Notes under the pieces: generated by a model
Databases searched by the model: none
What the model saw: only the letters and a program-made list of their open reading frames with translations
Told to the model about the DNA's origin: nothing
Assembly: GCF_024138165.1 (NCBI RefSeq)
Contig: NZ_CP100000.1
Span: forward strand, 2,046,001-2,110,000
Direction of reading: 5' to 3'
Length of the DNA stretch: 64,000 nucleotides
Source: Halorussus vallis
GTDB lineage: Archaea > Halobacteriota > Halobacteria > Halobacteriales > Haladaptataceae
Part shown: one piece after another, positions 1 to 8,281 of the stretch
Position numbering within the stretch: the first letter of the stretch is position 1
How the letters are laid out: the number at the start of each line of letters is the position of its first letter
Program-made: the position numbers and the translations under genes

Positions 1-2
1 TC

Positions 3-140
3 GGCCTGCGCGACGGGCGGGTCGTCTTCGACGGCGGAAAGGACGACCTCACGATGGACGTGGTCGACGAGATATACTACGGCGCCGGCGACGGCGACGA
101 TGACCGCGGCGTCGAACACCTCACGGAGGCAGGGCGATGA
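3..140 (+). CDS. phnC: Phosphonate ABC transporter ATP-binding protein, C-terminal fragment
   Basis: Only the last 45 residues are present because the gene enters from the left edge. The visible end (GLRDGRVVFDG, then LT and VDEIYYG) matches the tail of PhnC-type ATPases, where a short Gly-Arg-Val-Phe-Asp strand is followed by a hydrophobic helix and the IYYG motif. Its TGA overlaps the ATG of the next gene (ATGA), so it is translationally coupled to a PhnE-type permease. That partner is the main support for the name. The protein would energise import of phosphonate or phosphate esters at the inner face of the membrane. The Walker motifs lie outside the window. Confidence 0.75.
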   Translation, partial: GLRDGRVVFDGGKDDLTMDVVDEIYYGAGDGDDDRGVEHLTEAGR

Positions 141-1141
141 GCGCAGACATCGCCGACGTCAAGCAGCGCATCGAGCGCGAACAGCGGATTCGACGGCTCC
201 TCGGCGTCGTCGGCGTGCTGGCGGTCCTCGGCGCGACCGCGGCCGGCCTGACCTACCTGGGGTTCACCCTGGCGACGCTGGTCCGGCAGGCCGACGAGTG
301 GGTCGCGTTCGTCTCGCACTTCCTCGCGCCGACGTTCGTCGACCTCACGTCGTACACCCGGGCCAACGGTATCGGCGGTCTGCGCGCCATCTGGGTGACG
401 TTCACCAAGCCCTGGACCGTCGTCACCGCCATCGCGGAGGCGCCGGTCGGCAGCGGCGTCGTCCTCATCCCGGCGGCGCTCGCGACCGTCATCGTCGGCT
501 TCACCGGGACGGTGCTCGGCTTCCCGCTCGCGCTCATCTTCGGCATCCTGGGCTCCGAGCGCGTGACGCCATTCCCGTTCAACTTCGTCTTCCGCGGCAC
601 GATGAGCGCGATTCGGGCGGTGCCGGCGCTCATCTGGGTGCTCATCTTCATCCCGGTGTTCGGCATCTCGCCGGTCAGCGGCGTGCTGGCCATCGCCACC
701 GACACCATCGGGAACCTCGGACGGCTGTTCACCGACGAACTCGAAGAGATCGACGACGGCCCCATCGAGGCGATTCGCTCGACGGGGGCGTCGCGGCCTC
801 AGGAGGTGCTGTTCGGCATGCTGAGCCAGGTGTCGAACTCGTTCATCGCGTGGACGCTGTACGTCCTCGAAATCAACACCCGCATCGCCATCAGCCTTGG
901 CGTGACGAGCGTCGGCGGCCTCGGGATGTACATCCAGCTCAAACTCGGCACCGGCAAGCCCAACTTCGCGGCGGCGGGGCTCATCCTCGTGGTCCTCATC
1001 GTCGTGACCGTCGAACTGCTGTCCTCGCGGGTCCGCGCCCGCCTGCGGCCGGGCGAGCACCAGGGCAAGAGCGTCTTCGACGCGCTCCGCGACCTCGCCG
1101 ACAGCCGGAAGTGGCTCGGCGTGGACACCGAGCGCCCCTGA
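137..1141 (+). CDS. phnE: Phosphonate ABC transporter permease PhnE
   Basis: The 334-residue protein is a membrane permease of the PhnE family. It has an N-terminal transmembrane helix at about residues 20-45, then a loop and at least four more helices, including one with VTVELLSS near the end. The cytoplasmic coupling (EAA-type) loop reads EAIRSTGASRPQEVLFG at about residues 215-232, with the conserved Gly-Ala. The start overlaps the phnC stop by 4 nt. Together with PhnC and a binding protein outside the window it would form the phosphonate/phosphate importer. No gene follows closely, so it ends the operon and is followed by repeat copy A1. Confidence 0.88.
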   Translation: MSADIADVKQRIEREQRIRRLLGVVGVLAVLGATAAGLTYLGFTLATLVRQADEWVAFVSHFLAPTFVDLTSYTRANGIGGLRAIWVTFTKPWTVVTAIAEAPVGSGVVLIPAALATVIVGFTGTVLGFPLALIFGILGSERVTPFPFNFVFRGTMSAIRAVPALIWVLIFIPVFGISPVSGVLAIATDTIGNLGRLFTDELEEIDDGPIEAIRSTGASRPQEVLFGMLSQVSNSFIAWTLYVLEINTRIAISLGVTSVGGLGMYIQLKLGTGKPNFAAAGLILVVLIVVTVELLSSRVRARLRPGEHQGKSVFDALRDLADSRKWLGVDTERP

Positions 1142-1342
1142 CGTTCTCTTTCTCTCCGTCGCGTTTCGACGCCGTCTTTCGACCTGCGAGCGCCGACCGA
1201 CCGGTCTTCCGGAAGCGCTCGGCGACGCCTTCCACCGGAAACGGCCGGCCAATCGGCCGACCGGAAGCGCTCAATTACACGAACCACCAGCCACGACCGG
1301 CGACGCCTTCCACCGAAAACGCCCGGTGAACCGACCGGCGGG

Positions 1343-1585
1343 GTGGGACTGAAAGGGGCCGCCCGCTCGCGTTCACTTCAGTCGTCTCACCGACCCCTAT
1401 TCGGCGAGCGGCGAAGCCGCGAGCCGGATATGTCGGTGAGACGACCGCGAGCGGGCGGGGGCTTTCGAGACAGTCTCGTTCGCCGCTATCGTTACGTTTT
1501 GTGGCGAGCGGGCGGGGGCTTTCGAGGTGTTCGCGTTCGCTGCGGTGGTTGTATCACGTGACGAGCGGGCAGGGACTCTCAGGGA
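1343..1585 (+). repeat. Family A intergenic repeat, copy A1, with a 57-bp tandem tail
   Basis: This non-coding element fills most of the 500-bp gap after phnE. It opens with GGGACTGAAAGGGGC. An outer stem pairs 1360-1371 with 1446-1457 (12 bp) and a middle stem pairs 1381-1394 with 1432-1445 (14 bp, perfect). The inner hairpin is GCGGC-GAA-GCCGC (1408-1420), flanked by CGGC/GCCG. The 3' arm runs into GGGGGCTTTCGAG, and this unit recurs with a 57-bp period (starts near 1447, 1504 and 1561). Upstream, CGGCGACGCCTTCCACCG occurs twice (about 1220 and 1298). Similar elements lie at 5000-5249, 10520-10733 and 10919-11180. Function unknown. Confidence 0.8.
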
Positions 1586-1642
1586 ATCTCGTTCGTGTCG
1601 ACACCCCAACGCTGAATACCGGCGGGTGCGCTTTTTCCCGGT

Positions 1643-3928
1643 ATGTGTCCCCGCGAAATCGGTCGCCGCGCCTTCCTCGGCGGTTTCCTCGGCGGCGGGT
1701 CGGTCGCCCGACGCTCGGGCGCCGCCGACCTTGCCGCAGGGATGGGTGCGAGTGCGAGTGTCGGCGTCGCGCCGACGCCCGCGTTCGAGGTCCCGGGCGT
1801 CGACGCCGACCACTCGATTCGGTGGCGGTTCAATCACACGAGCGGCCGGAACAGCGTCTACCCGACGGTGGAAGCCGGCGGAACGACCGTCTGCATCGTC
1901 CGTAACCACGAGTCGTCAGACGACGAACCGCGGTTCTGGCTGTACGGGCTCTCGACCGCCGACGGGAGCGTCCGGTGGAAGAACGAGCTACGGGGCTACC
2001 CGTCGGTCCCCGAAATCGCCGGCGACGCGGTGCTCGCCAACTGGCAGGACGGCCTGCGGGCCTACGACGTTCGGAGCGGCGAGGAGCGCTGGCGGTTCGA
2101 GAAGCGAACGTACGGCGGGAACAGTTACTCGCTCGCCGGCGGGACGCTGTATCTCGCGAGCGTCGAGCGGGGGTCCAACGAGGCGAAATCCGCGGTCCAC
2201 GCCGTCGACCTGACCGACGGCGGGACCCTCTGGACGAAGGAACTGCCGGAGGAGGTCGGAGCGGCGTCGCCGCAGGTCGTCGCCGGCGACGCGGTGTACC
2301 TCTCGGCCCACGGCGGCGTCCTGGCGCTCGACCGGGCGGGCGGCGAGCGACGCTGGCTGGCGGAACTGGGCGAGAACGGATTCCGGCCGGTCGAATGCCG
2401 CGGTGACGCACTGTACGTCTGGGGCCGGACCGAGATGCTCGCGCTCGACGCCGCGTCGGGGGCCGAACGCTGGCGGACGTCGCTCGGCGAGGGACTGCAC
2501 GCCCACGGGTTCGTCGGAACCGTCACCGACGCCACGGTGTACGTCTGGGAGGACCGCCTGTTCGCGCTGAACGCCGCCGACGGCGGCGAACGGTGGACGT
2601 TCGACCCCTACGAGACGCTGGACGCGAACGAGACGCCCGACTCGGCCCGCGGGCGGGCGCTCGAACTCCGCGACGGCGTGCTCTACGGCATCACGGGCCG
2701 ACGTGTCCACGCCGTCGACGCCGACTCCGGCACCGAGCGCTGGCGGTTCGACTCCGGGCAGCGACTCCACCGGTACTGGGGCGGCGTGCGTGACGGCCTG
2801 GTCTACGTCATCGACGAGTCGAGCGTCGCCGTCCTCGACGCCGACTCCGGCGAGGAGCGCTGGCGGTTCGGACCCCCGTTCGGAGGACCGGAGACGGGGA
2901 CGGAGTCGGAGACGACGTCCCAAGAGGCACGAGGAACCGAGTCGAGCGCGGAAGGCCAGCGGCAGGTGTTCTGGGCCGAGGTCACCGACGGGACGCTGTA
3001 TGCGGGACTCCGTAGCGGGACGCTGTGTGCCGTCGACCGGCCCTCGCCGCTGGCCACTGCGCCGGTCGCGACCACCCGGCGGTACGCCACCTCGGGGCCG
3101 GGGCTGGTGGCGCTCGGCCTGCTCGGCACCGGACTGCTGGCGGCCGGCTATCGGCGGGCGAGGCGGAGCGCGGAACCCGACTACGAACTCGGCCTCCTCG
3201 ACCGCGTCGGCGAACGCGGCGAAACCGAAACGTACCGCAAGCGCGTCGAGACGCCCGACGGACCGGCGGTGGTCGCCGAAACCCGACTGGTCGAGTCGGC
3301 CGACGCCGACACCCGCGAGGCGTTCGTCGCGGGCGTCGAGCGGTGGGCCAACCTCGACGGCCGGGGCGTCCTGCCGATTCGGGACTACGGCACCGACCCC
3401 GTGCCGTGGTTCGAGACGCCCTACGCCTCCGGCGGGTCGCTGGGCGACGCGTGGCCGCTGGCCCGCGAGGCGAGGGTCGAGGCCGCCTCGGCGGCCGCCC
3501 GAGCGCTCCATCGAGCCCACGGCGAGGGGGTCGTTCACGGACGACTCGCGCCGAGCACCATCCTGCTCCCCGCGCCCGGCGACGGCGCGAACGCCGCCGT
3601 CGCCGGGTGGTTCCTGGGCGACGCGCTCGGCGACCCGATGCCGGGGTACGCCCCGCCGGAACAGCGAGAGCGCGACGGAGATTCGGTCGCGGGGGCCGAC
3701 GGAGTCGGCCCTGCGACCGACATCTACCGCGTCGGGGCGCTCGCCTACCACCTACTAACGGGCGCGGTGCCGCGGGCCGACCCGCGGCCGCCGAGCGAGC
3801 GAAATCCCGCGCTCTCGACCGCAACCGACGACGTGCTGACGACGGCGCTGGCGGCCGACCCGGCCGACCGCCACGGGTCGGCACTGGCGTTCGACGACCG
3901 GTTCCGGTGGGCGGCGCTGGACCGCTGA
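1643..3928 (+). CDS. Exported PQQ-type beta-propeller with membrane anchor and degenerate protein-kinase domain
   Basis: The 761-residue protein starts with a Tat-like signal (IGRRAFLGG, residues 7-15) and an Ala/Gly-rich stretch. Residues ~55-470 form a PQQ/YVTN-type propeller, shown by repeated blade endings such as GEERWRF and GTERWRF. A transmembrane helix follows at about 480-505 (LVALGLLGTGLLAAGY). The last ~250 residues resemble a Ser/Thr kinase: a helix ending ALHRAHGEGVVHG, an APPEQ motif and DIYRVGALAYHLLTG. The catalytic loop reads HGRLAPSTILL where active kinases have HRDLKPxNIL, so the catalytic Asp is missing. No clear DFG or glycine loop is seen. I infer an extracytoplasmic sensor joined to a cytoplasmic pseudokinase. 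Confidence 0.75.
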   Translation: MCPREIGRRAFLGGFLGGGSVARRSGAADLAAGMGASASVGVAPTPAFEVPGVDADHSIRWRFNHTSGRNSVYPTVEAGGTTVCIVRNHESSDDEPRFWLYGLSTADGSVRWKNELRGYPSVPEIAGDAVLANWQDGLRAYDVRSGEERWRFEKRTYGGNSYSLAGGTLYLASVERGSNEAKSAVHAVDLTDGGTLWTKELPEEVGAASPQVVAGDAVYLSAHGGVLALDRAGGERRWLAELGENGFRPVECRGDALYVWGRTEMLALDAASGAERWRTSLGEGLHAHGFVGTVTDATVYVWEDRLFALNAADGGERWTFDPYETLDANETPDSARGRALELRDGVLYGITGRRVHAVDADSGTERWRFDSGQRLHRYWGGVRDGLVYVIDESSVAVLDADSGEERWRFGPPFGGPETGTESETTSQEARGTESSAEGQRQVFWAEVTDGTLYAGLRSGTLCAVDRPSPLATAPVATTRRYATSGPGLVALGLLGTGLLAAGYRRARRSAEPDYELGLLDRVGERGETETYRKRVETPDGPAVVAETRLVESADADTREAFVAGVERWANLDGRGVLPIRDYGTDPVPWFETPYASGGSLGDAWPLAREARVEAASAAARALHRAHGEGVVHGRLAPSTILLPAPGDGANAAVAGWFLGDALGDPMPGYAPPEQRERDGDSVAGADGVGPATDIYRVGALAYHLLTGAVPRADPRPPSERNPALSTATDDVLTTALAADPADRHGSALAFDDRFRWAALDR

Positions 3929-3968
3929 GGGTCGAGCGCCGAACGCTACCGGGCGGGCAGACGGAACG

Positions 3969-4235
3969 CTACCGGAGTCGAACCACCGCGTAACAGCACG
4001 CGACCAGCGGCGACCCGACGCCGGCGAGGAACGTCGTCACGCCCCACGCCAGCGCCGCGGTCGAGCGGTCGGACGCCCGCCGGTCGTGCGTCCGGCGGTC
4101 CCGGGGCCGGCGGTCCGGGCCGCGTCGACGCGCGTCGAGATATACCAGCAGTGCGAGAACGAGGGGAACGGCGACGGCCGCGGCGATTTTCGCGAGGTTC
4201 GCACCCGCTATCCAACTCTGGGTCGGCGGTACCAT
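3969..4235 (-). CDS. Small two-helix membrane protein
   Basis: This 88-residue protein of unknown function has two hydrophobic segments: about residues 14-34 (KIAAAVAVPLVLALLVYLD) and about 62-86 (AWGVTTFLAGVGSPLVACCY). They are separated by a very Arg/Asp-rich loop (RRRGPDRRPRDRRTHDRR). The basic loop next to the first helix suggests it faces the cytoplasm. It is convergent with the propeller-pseudokinase gene and separated from it by about 40 bp. A competing frame covers the same bases, but only this frame gives plausible membrane helices. No family is recognised. Confidence 0.6.
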   Translation of the reverse strand: MVPPTQSWIAGANLAKIAAAVAVPLVLALLVYLDARRRGPDRRPRDRRTHDRRASDRSTAALAWGVTTFLAGVGSPLVACCYAVVRLR

Positions 4236-4304
4236 GGAGGATATCGGACGGGCGGGGACTTCGTTATGCGCGGCGTACCGGCGTCTCGCGGCCGGGGAGT
4301 CGGG

Positions 4305-4892
4305 TCAGTAGTCGCCGAGTTGGGACTGTCCGCCCGACCCGCCGGCCATCCCGGCGGCCTTGTCGAGGGCGGCGTCGAGGGTGTCCTCCTGGCTCCGGTC
4401 GTAGAGGGTCGCCGCGGGGTGGACGCAGACGAGCACGTCCCGGACCGACCCGCCGAGTTCGGCCTGCTCGACCGACCCCGCCTCCTTCGTGACCGCCACG
4501 CTCCGGTCGAGCAGGTGTTCGCTGGGCACCTTTCCGAGCGTGACGACCACGCTGGGGTCAACCTGCTCGATTTCGGATTCGAGGTATCCCCGGCAGTTCT
4601 CGAGTTCCTGCTTGGTCGGGTCGCGGTTCTCCGGCGGCCGGCACCGCACGCAGTTGGTGATGCGCACGTCCTCCCGGGAGAGGCCGCGCTCTTCGAGTTT
4701 CTCGTCGAGAATCGTCCCGCTCCGACCGACGAACGGTTCGCCCTGCTCGTCCTCCTTCTCGCCGGGACCCTCGCCGACGAACAGCACGTCGGCGTCCGCG
4801 GGACCGGTGCCGTTGACGATCTGGCTTCTACTGTCTACCAGTTCGGGACAGCGCGTGCACTCGGTGACTTCGAGGCCGTCCATTTCTCCCAT
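4305..4892 (-). CDS. Family 4 uracil-DNA glycosylase with an iron-sulphur cluster
   Basis: This enzyme removes uracil from DNA after cytosine deamination, starting base-excision repair. From the chosen start it has 195 residues. Cysteine pairs fit the 4Fe-4S ligands of family-4 UDGs: C12 and C15 (CTRC), C81/C84 (NCVRC) and C100. The active-site stretch GEGPGEKEDEQGEPFVGRSG and the later VHPAA motif are both family hallmarks. A GTG 12 nt upstream is possible. I prefer the ATG at 4892 because TTAATA lies about 25-30 nt before it, as in leaderless transcripts. The C-terminus has a short Gly-rich tail (AGGSGGQ). Confidence 0.9.
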   Translation of the reverse strand: MGEMDGLEVTECTRCPELVDSRSQIVNGTGPADADVLFVGEGPGEKEDEQGEPFVGRSGTILDEKLEERGLSREDVRITNCVRCRPPENRDPTKQELENCRGYLESEIEQVDPSVVVTLGKVPSEHLLDRSVAVTKEAGSVEQAELGGSVRDVLVCVHPAATLYDRSQEDTLDAALDKAAGMAGGSGGQSQLGDY

Positions 4893-4913
4893 GTTCGGTG
4901 ACACGGCGTTGGG

Positions 4914-4922
4914 GTATTAAGA
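4914..4922 (-). promoter_or_regulatory. TATA-like box for the uracil-DNA glycosylase gene
   Basis: On the minus strand CTTAATACC stands about 25-30 nt before the ATG at 4892, the usual distance for a leaderless haloarchaeal transcript. It supports choosing that ATG over the upstream GTG. Confidence 0.45.
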
Positions 4923-4999
4923 GTCGGCGGCCTTCCGTCGACGCGACGAAACCGGCTCTAGTCGTTCGCCAGCGACCAGCGTGACGACGGGAGCAGTGA

Positions 5000-5249
5000 C
5001 TACCTCGAAAGCCTCTGCCAACTCGCCTTGACGACTGCGACGACAGCGAAGAAGGCAATCTCGAAAACCCGCCCACTCACCGCGAACGACTGCGACGACA
5101 GCAAAGAAGATAGCCCCGAAAGCCCCCGGGCGCTCGCGGTCGCTGCGACGGGATATTTCGGCCGCGGCGGTGCCGCGGCCGAAATAGTTGCCCGCGCAGG
5201 CGACCACATCCTTCGGACGCGAGCGCCCGGCCCCTTTCAGTCCCGCCCA
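5000..5249 (-). repeat. Family A intergenic repeat, copy A2
   Basis: This is the minus-strand copy of the element at 1343-1585. The outer stem pairs 5127-5138 with 5218-5229 and reads CGGGCGCTCGCG, where copy A1 has CGCCCGCTCGCG; both arms have changed together. The inner stem pairs 5154-5168 with 5172-5186 (15 bp) with a 3-base loop. The entry end GGGACTGAAAGGGGC is at 5230-5245 (read on minus). The exit side again carries repeats of CTTTCGAG-type units, with CTCGAAA at 5004 and 5060 and CCCGAAA at 5115 on the plus strand, a period of about 55-56 bp. It lies downstream of the DUF99 gene and upstream of the glycosylase. Confidence 0.8.
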
Positions 5250-5410
5250 CGGTGGTCTGTGAAACCGAGCGCTTCCGGAGGTCTATGTCGTCGGGCGCTT
5301 CCAGTGGAACCTGTCACCGGCCGTCCCTGGTAGTTGGTGTCACCGAGCGCCTCTGTCGTCCGGCCAGCGACTGTCGGCGCGTCGAGGGGTTCGCGTACCG
5401 TTCCCGGAAC

Positions 5411-5974
5411 TCACTCGTCTCCGTCCCGCCGGAGTTCGTCGGCCGCGCGGGCCGCCATGCGGGCGACCCGAACCGGTTCGGGTCGCCCGCCCTCGGGCGT
5501 GAACGCCCGGACCGCGTCGCGGGCCTCTCCCGGGTCGACGCCGACCGACCGGACGAAGACCGCCTGGTCGTTGACCGAGAGTCGCTCTCTTGGGGGTTGG
5601 GCGTCGAGGAGTTCGAGTCGCCGGTCGAGGGCGTCGCCCTCGAACTCGGCTTCGAGGGCGCCCCGGAGGCCCGGACTCTCCTCGAAGGTCACCGAAATCG
5701 CGGGGCGGTCGGTCGCCTCCGCGACTCGGTGGAGGTCCACGACGTTGTACCACGAGAGCGCGATACCCGCCAGTAGCAGGTAGCGCACGTCCTCTCGGTC
5801 GAGTTTCCGAAAAATCGAAACGACGGTGTCGGTGGCGTCGGTGCCGCCGACGGTGGCGGTGTCGTAGGCGAACCCGTCGACCACGCGACTCGCCCTGACG
5901 ACGGTCCCGGCGAGCGTGCTACGGCGGCCGCGGTAGGATTCCGCGACGCCCAGCGCGCGAACGCCGGGCTTCAC
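5411..5974 (-). CDS. DUF99 (UPF0215) family protein
   Basis: This 187-residue cytoplasmic protein belongs to the archaeal DUF99 family, which is structurally related to endonuclease V but without an established activity. The family signature is seen in the N-terminal strand KPGVRALGVAESY, the central stretch VRYLLLAGIALSWYNVVDL, and RPAISVTFEES. The C-terminal third (VRSVGVDPGEARDAVRAFTPEGGRPEPVRVA) is also typical. The start is a GTG at 5974. It follows the DUF5786-like gene by three bases on the same strand, so the two are probably co-transcribed. Name by family recognition only. Confidence 0.82.
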   Translation of the reverse strand: MKPGVRALGVAESYRGRRSTLAGTVVRASRVVDGFAYDTATVGGTDATDTVVSIFRKLDREDVRYLLLAGIALSWYNVVDLHRVAEATDRPAISVTFEESPGLRGALEAEFEGDALDRRLELLDAQPPRERLSVNDQAVFVRSVGVDPGEARDAVRAFTPEGGRPEPVRVARMAARAADELRRDGDE

Positions 5975-5977
5975 GGC

Positions 5978-6157
5978 TCAGGCCTCTTCGTCGTCCTTGA
6001 TGTCTTTGAGGCGGTCGAGCAGTTCGTCGTTCGACGCGCCGATCTCGAAGTCGACTTTCCCCTCGTGGGAGTTCTCCTCCGTGGCGACGCCGCTGTCGTC
6101 GTCCACGTCGTAGTTCTGGTCCTCTTGTTCGGACTCGTCGTAGCTCCCAAATCCCAT
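5978..6157 (-). CDS. DUF5786-type small acidic protein
   Basis: This 59-residue, very acidic protein begins MGFGSYDESEQ and ends LLDRLKDIKDDEEA. The opening motif is widespread in haloarchaea as a short family of unknown function, which I recall as DUF5786. The middle is disordered and Asp/Glu-rich. The C-terminal 15 residues could form an amphipathic helix. The stop codon lies three bases before the GTG start of DUF99, so the two form a tight operon. No catalytic motif or membrane segment is present. Confidence 0.75.
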   Translation of the reverse strand: MGFGSYDESEQEDQNYDVDDDSGVATEENSHEGKVDFEIGASNDELLDRLKDIKDDEEA

Positions 6158-6240
6158 GGCTATCGAATAGTAGGGTCGCCGTTCACTAAAGTCCCCCGCC
6201 GCCCATCAGTCTTTTGAGGGGTGCGGGCGAAAAGCCCGGC

Positions 6241-6852
6241 ATGCAGGTGTACAACGTCACCGCCGACGCGGAGACGTTCACGGCCAACGTCTTCCTCGCG
6301 ACCGGCGATCGGAACGTCCTCGTCGACGCCGGGGCCATGCCGGGGGTCGTCGACGCCGTGAAGGAACACGTCGACGACGTGGACGCCGTGGTTCTCACCC
6401 ACCAGCACGGCGACCACGTGGCCGAACTCGACGCGGTGCTCGACGCCTTCGACGCGGACCTCTACTGCTACGGCGACCACCCGCGCCGGACCGAGAAACT
6501 CGACGACGGCGACGAGGTCGAAATCGGCGACGAGAGGTTCGAGGCGGTGTACTCGCCGGGCCACGCAGACGACCACCTCGCGTTCGTCTCCGACTCCACC
6601 ATCTTCAGCGGCGACGTCGTGGTCTACAGCGACGGCGCGTTCGACGACGGCAGTTTCGGCCGGACCGACATGGAGGGCCAGTCCCGGGAGCGAGAAATCG
6701 AGAGCATCCGGACAATCCTCGACCGACTGCCCGAAAGCGTCGAGAACATGTACGCGGGCCACGGCGAGGACTTCCACGGCGATGTCCGGGAAGTAATCGA
6801 GCGGTCGCTAGAGCGGGCCGAACGGCGCGAACCGAAATATCCGGACGAGTAA
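6241..6852 (+). CDS. MBL-fold metallohydrolase
   Basis: The 203-residue protein has the metallo-beta-lactamase fold. The metal site is HQHGDH (H54, H56, D58, H59), then a His in SPGHADDH, an Asp in FSGDVVV, and a final His in AGHGED near the C-terminus. The length fits a minimal single-domain glyoxalase-II-like hydrolase. An in-frame upstream GTG at 6214 exists. I chose the ATG at 6241 because MQVYNVTADAE aligns with the usual first strand. The substrate cannot be told from sequence. It stands alone, divergent from the DUF5786 gene. Confidence 0.85.
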   Translation: MQVYNVTADAETFTANVFLATGDRNVLVDAGAMPGVVDAVKEHVDDVDAVVLTHQHGDHVAELDAVLDAFDADLYCYGDHPRRTEKLDDGDEVEIGDERFEAVYSPGHADDHLAFVSDSTIFSGDVVVYSDGAFDDGSFGRTDMEGQSREREIESIRTILDRLPESVENMYAGHGEDFHGDVREVIERSLERAERREPKYPDE

Positions 6853-6876
6853 AGAGACGAGAGTCGCGTTCCGTTC

Positions 6877-7536
6877 TCAGTCGGCGGTCGCGGGCGACTC
6901 GGTCGATTCGTCGGCCTCGTACGCCTCGGCGTACTCGACGAAGTTCCGCAGAATGCGCAGACCCAGGTCGCCGCTCTTCTCGGGGTGGAACTGCGTTCCC
7001 ATCACGTTACCGGCGTCGTTCGCGGCGACGGCCGCGAACGACCCGCCGTAGTCGCAGGCGCAGACCGCGCTGTCGTCCGTCGCCGCGCGGTAGGAGTGGA
7101 CGAAGTAGGCGTAGTCGCCGTCGGCGATGCCGTCGGCGAGCGGGTGGTCGCGCTCGACGGTGAGTTCGTTCCAGCCCATGTGCGGAACCTTGACGTCGTC
7201 GCCCGAGAGCCGGACGACCCGGCCGGGTATCAGGTCGAGGCCCGTGACGGTTTCGCCGTCGGGCGCGCCCTCCTCGCTCTCGGTGTAGAGCAGTTGCAGA
7301 CCGACGCAGACGCCGAGTATCGGGGTGTCTTCGGCAGCGTCGACGAGCGCGTCGTGGAACGGTTCGGAGTTGCGCATGCACTCTTCGAACGCGCCGACGC
7401 CGGGCAGCACGACGGCCTCGGCCGCCGCGATCTCGTCGGGGTCGTCGCTCACCTCGACGCTCGCGCCCGCGCGTTCGAGGCCGCGACGGAGGCTCCGGAG
7501 GTTGCCGACGCCGTAGTCGATGACCGTGACGTTCAC
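6877..7536 (-). CDS. hisH: Imidazole glycerol phosphate synthase glutaminase subunit HisH
   Basis: HisH hydrolyses glutamine and passes ammonia to HisF, making imidazole glycerol phosphate in histidine synthesis. The class-I amidotransferase triad is visible: C77 in GVCVGLQLL and the His/Glu pair in QFHPEKSG near residue 190. The N-terminus VTVIDYGVGNLRSL and the loop LPGVGAFEECM are diagnostic. At 219 residues the length is typical, with a short acidic tail (ESTESPATAD). No other his gene is adjacent, which is common in haloarchaea where these genes are scattered. Confidence 0.95.
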   Translation of the reverse strand: MNVTVIDYGVGNLRSLRRGLERAGASVEVSDDPDEIAAAEAVVLPGVGAFEECMRNSEPFHDALVDAAEDTPILGVCVGLQLLYTESEEGAPDGETVTGLDLIPGRVVRLSGDDVKVPHMGWNELTVERDHPLADGIADGDYAYFVHSYRAATDDSAVCACDYGGSFAAVAANDAGNVMGTQFHPEKSGDLGLRILRNFVEYAEAYEADESTESPATAD

Positions 7537-7605
7537 ACCGGAACGTGGCGGCCGAGTCCCTTGGCTCTTCCCGATGCGGCGGCGATTACGGGCGCGAAAA
7601 TCCCC

Positions 7606-8112
7606 TCACTCCTCGTCGGCCTCGCCCTCCCAGAAGTCCACGTCGGCGTCCTCGGGGAAGAACCCCGAGAGGACGCGGTCGGCCGGGTCGCCGCCGGGCG
7701 GCGACCCGGCGTAGACGCCGACCTTCCCCGAGTCGGGGTAGCCCAGCACGTCGGGGTCGTTCATCTCCGAAATCGCGAGGAAGCGGAGCGGTTCGTCGCC
7801 GTCGTTTCGGAACTGGTGGGCGCTGTCCTCGCCCGCGGGCAGAGCGACGTAGCCACCGGGCGGTACCGTCGTCTCGCCCTCGGGCGTCCGGAGCGTTACC
7901 TCACCCGAGAGGATGTAAGCGGCCTCCTCGTTCCCGATGTGGTAGTGGTAGGGCCACACCTTCTTGCCGGGCGGGACCTCGTAGAGGCTACATCCCAGTC
8001 GCTCGCCGCCGGCGGCCGCGCCGAGTCGCACCCGGCGGAACTCGTGGTCGCCGCGTTCGGTCGACTCCCACTCGCGGTCGTCGGCGGCGACGATTCGGTC
8101 GGAATCCTCCAT
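7606..8112 (-). CDS. Cupin domain protein
   Basis: This 168-residue single-domain cupin carries the first cupin motif at residues 56-70 (HYHIGNEEAAYILSG) and the second at about 86-99 (GGYVALPAGEDSAH). The likely metal ligands are H56, H58, E62 and H99. The strand KVWPYHYHIGNEE is typical of cupins that bind small ligands or protect metabolic enzymes. The C-terminal 50 residues are extended and acidic and contain SGKVGVYAGSPPGG. The substrate is unknown. It lies tail-to-head with hisH, 70 bp upstream of it, on the same strand. Confidence 0.85.
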   Translation of the reverse strand: MEDSDRIVAADDREWESTERGDHEFRRVRLGAAAGGERLGCSLYEVPPGKKVWPYHYHIGNEEAAYILSGEVTLRTPEGETTVPPGGYVALPAGEDSAHQFRNDGDEPLRFLAISEMNDPDVLGYPDSGKVGVYAGSPPGGDPADRVLSGFFPEDADVDFWEGEADEE

Positions 8113-8173
8113 GCCGGGTCTTCGCGGCCGAGCGGAAAGAAGCTACTCGCGGGTCGTCATTTCGCTCGTTCTT

Positions 8174-8207
8174 CGAGACGCGCCGAGCGACAGCTCGGCG
8201 CGTCTCG
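8174..8207. terminator. 14-bp hairpin between L40e and cupin genes
   Basis: CGAGACGCGCCGAG (8174-8187) pairs perfectly with 8194-8207 across a six-base loop. It lies 75 bp downstream of the ribosomal gene and 60 bp upstream of the cupin start, both on the minus strand. A role at the 3' end of the L40e transcript is likely, although no T-run follows. Confidence 0.45.
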
Positions 8208-8281
8208 ATACTCGCGGAAGGAGGCGTGACCGGGCGGAGATGCGACTAGACGAACGGAGAACGCGAAAATCGAGCGGGCGA

